Origin: JANQPX01 sp039028235
GTDB taxonomy: Bacteria > Pseudomonadota > Alphaproteobacteria > Geminicoccales > Geminicoccaceae
Reading direction: 5' to 3'
NCBI GenBank assembly: GCA_039028235.1
Contig: JBCCIN010000351.1
Location: 1 to 5,560, forward strand
DNA: 5,560 nt
Shown here piece by piece: positions 5,326 through 5,560 of this stretch; position 1 is the stretch's first letter, and each line of letters opens with the position of its first letter. A program made the translations under genes and the position numbers. The notes under the pieces are model-generated. The model was not told where the DNA came from, made no database searches, and saw nothing but the letters and a program-made list of their open reading frames with translations.

Positions 5326-5560
5326 GGTCGGACGCCGACCCGCGGATACCGGACGCCGATCCGCGCATCAAAGGATGGGTGGAGAGCAACGTCACCTATC
5401 TTGAGATGCGCGCGCGGCCGGATCGGCCGCTGGCCAGGACGCCTGCCGATGTCGAGGTGCGCCGGGCCGTGAGGCCAACGGTTGCCTTCTACCGCTACCT
5501 CTACGATACGGTCGGCGGCGACTGGTCCTGGGCAGGGCGCCGGCTGATGGACGACGGGTC
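5322..5560 (+). CDS. GNAT-like N-acetyltransferase, 3' end outside the window
   Basis: The frame is open from the GTG at 5322 to the window end (79 full codons), with no stop. VTYLEMRARPDRP, at about residues 24-36, and AFYRYLYDTVGGDWSW further on are features I associate with a family of alphaproteobacterial GNAT-type acetyltransferases, often placed right after sulfurtransferase genes. GNAT enzymes transfer acetyl from acetyl-CoA to an amine. The acetyl-CoA-binding part would lie beyond the window, so the substrate is unknown. The GTG shares bases with the TGA of the sulfurtransferase gene (GTGA), and no separate Shine-Dalgarno is seen, which suggests translational coupling. A GTG at 5379, just before the conserved VTYLEM, is an alternative start. 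The first residues contain a seven-residue near-repeat (DADPRIP, DADPRIK) of no known function. Confidence 0.72.
   Translation, partial: MRSDADPRIPDADPRIKGWVESNVTYLEMRARPDRPLARTPADVEVRRAVRPTVAFYRYLYDTVGGDWSWAGRRLMDDG
5331..5372 (+). repeat. imperfect 21-base tandem repeat in the N-terminal codons of the GNAT-like gene
   Basis: Copies at 5331-5351 and 5352-5372 encode DADPRIP and DADPRIK. Within the first six codons the only differences are three third-base changes, all synonymous. The seventh codon differs completely. This pattern fits an old in-frame duplication kept under coding constraint, supporting translation from the GTG at 5322, although the same pattern could arise by chance in so short a stretch. 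Confidence 0.5.

Overview
The window is GC-rich, densely coding and entirely plus-strand. Four of its genes are recognisable housekeeping or metabolic genes. The cysteine synthase, the 3-mercaptopyruvate sulfurtransferase and the start of a GNAT-type acetyltransferase look most like proteins of Alphaproteobacteria, probably Hyphomicrobiales (rhizobia and relatives). This assignment rests on remembered family features, not on a search. The first gene, a tRNA-dihydrouridine synthase, looks more like the actinobacterial DusB type.

Layout: (1) 2-745, the 3' part of a tRNA-dihydrouridine synthase gene that enters from the left. (2) 867-1871, a cysteine synthase with a strong ribosome binding site, followed by a small hairpin. 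(3) 1901-2060, an AT-rich gap (52 G+C in the 140 bases of 1901-2040). (4) 2061-3941, a 626-residue protein I cannot assign. It has a disordered N-terminus, a predicted coiled coil, a DxDxDG loop, a central domain and a C-terminal glycine zipper. (5) 3956-4348, a 130-residue unassigned protein starting 14 bases after the previous stop. (6) 4477-5325, a two-domain 3-mercaptopyruvate sulfurtransferase. (7) 5322 to the window end, the start of a GNAT-like gene that overlaps the sulfurtransferase stop codon.

The metabolic genes fit together. Cysteine synthase makes cysteine from O-acetylserine and sulfide. The sulfurtransferase acts on 3-mercaptopyruvate, the transamination product of cysteine. 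The acetyltransferase-like gene is probably translated together with the sulfurtransferase.

The unusual part is the two-gene cassette between the two sulfur genes. A large, modular, signal-peptide-less protein ending in a glycine zipper, followed closely by a small acidic, probably beta-rich protein, has the architecture of a secreted effector or toxin with its immunity protein or chaperone. That function is an inference. No secretion apparatus, transposase or integrase is visible in the window.
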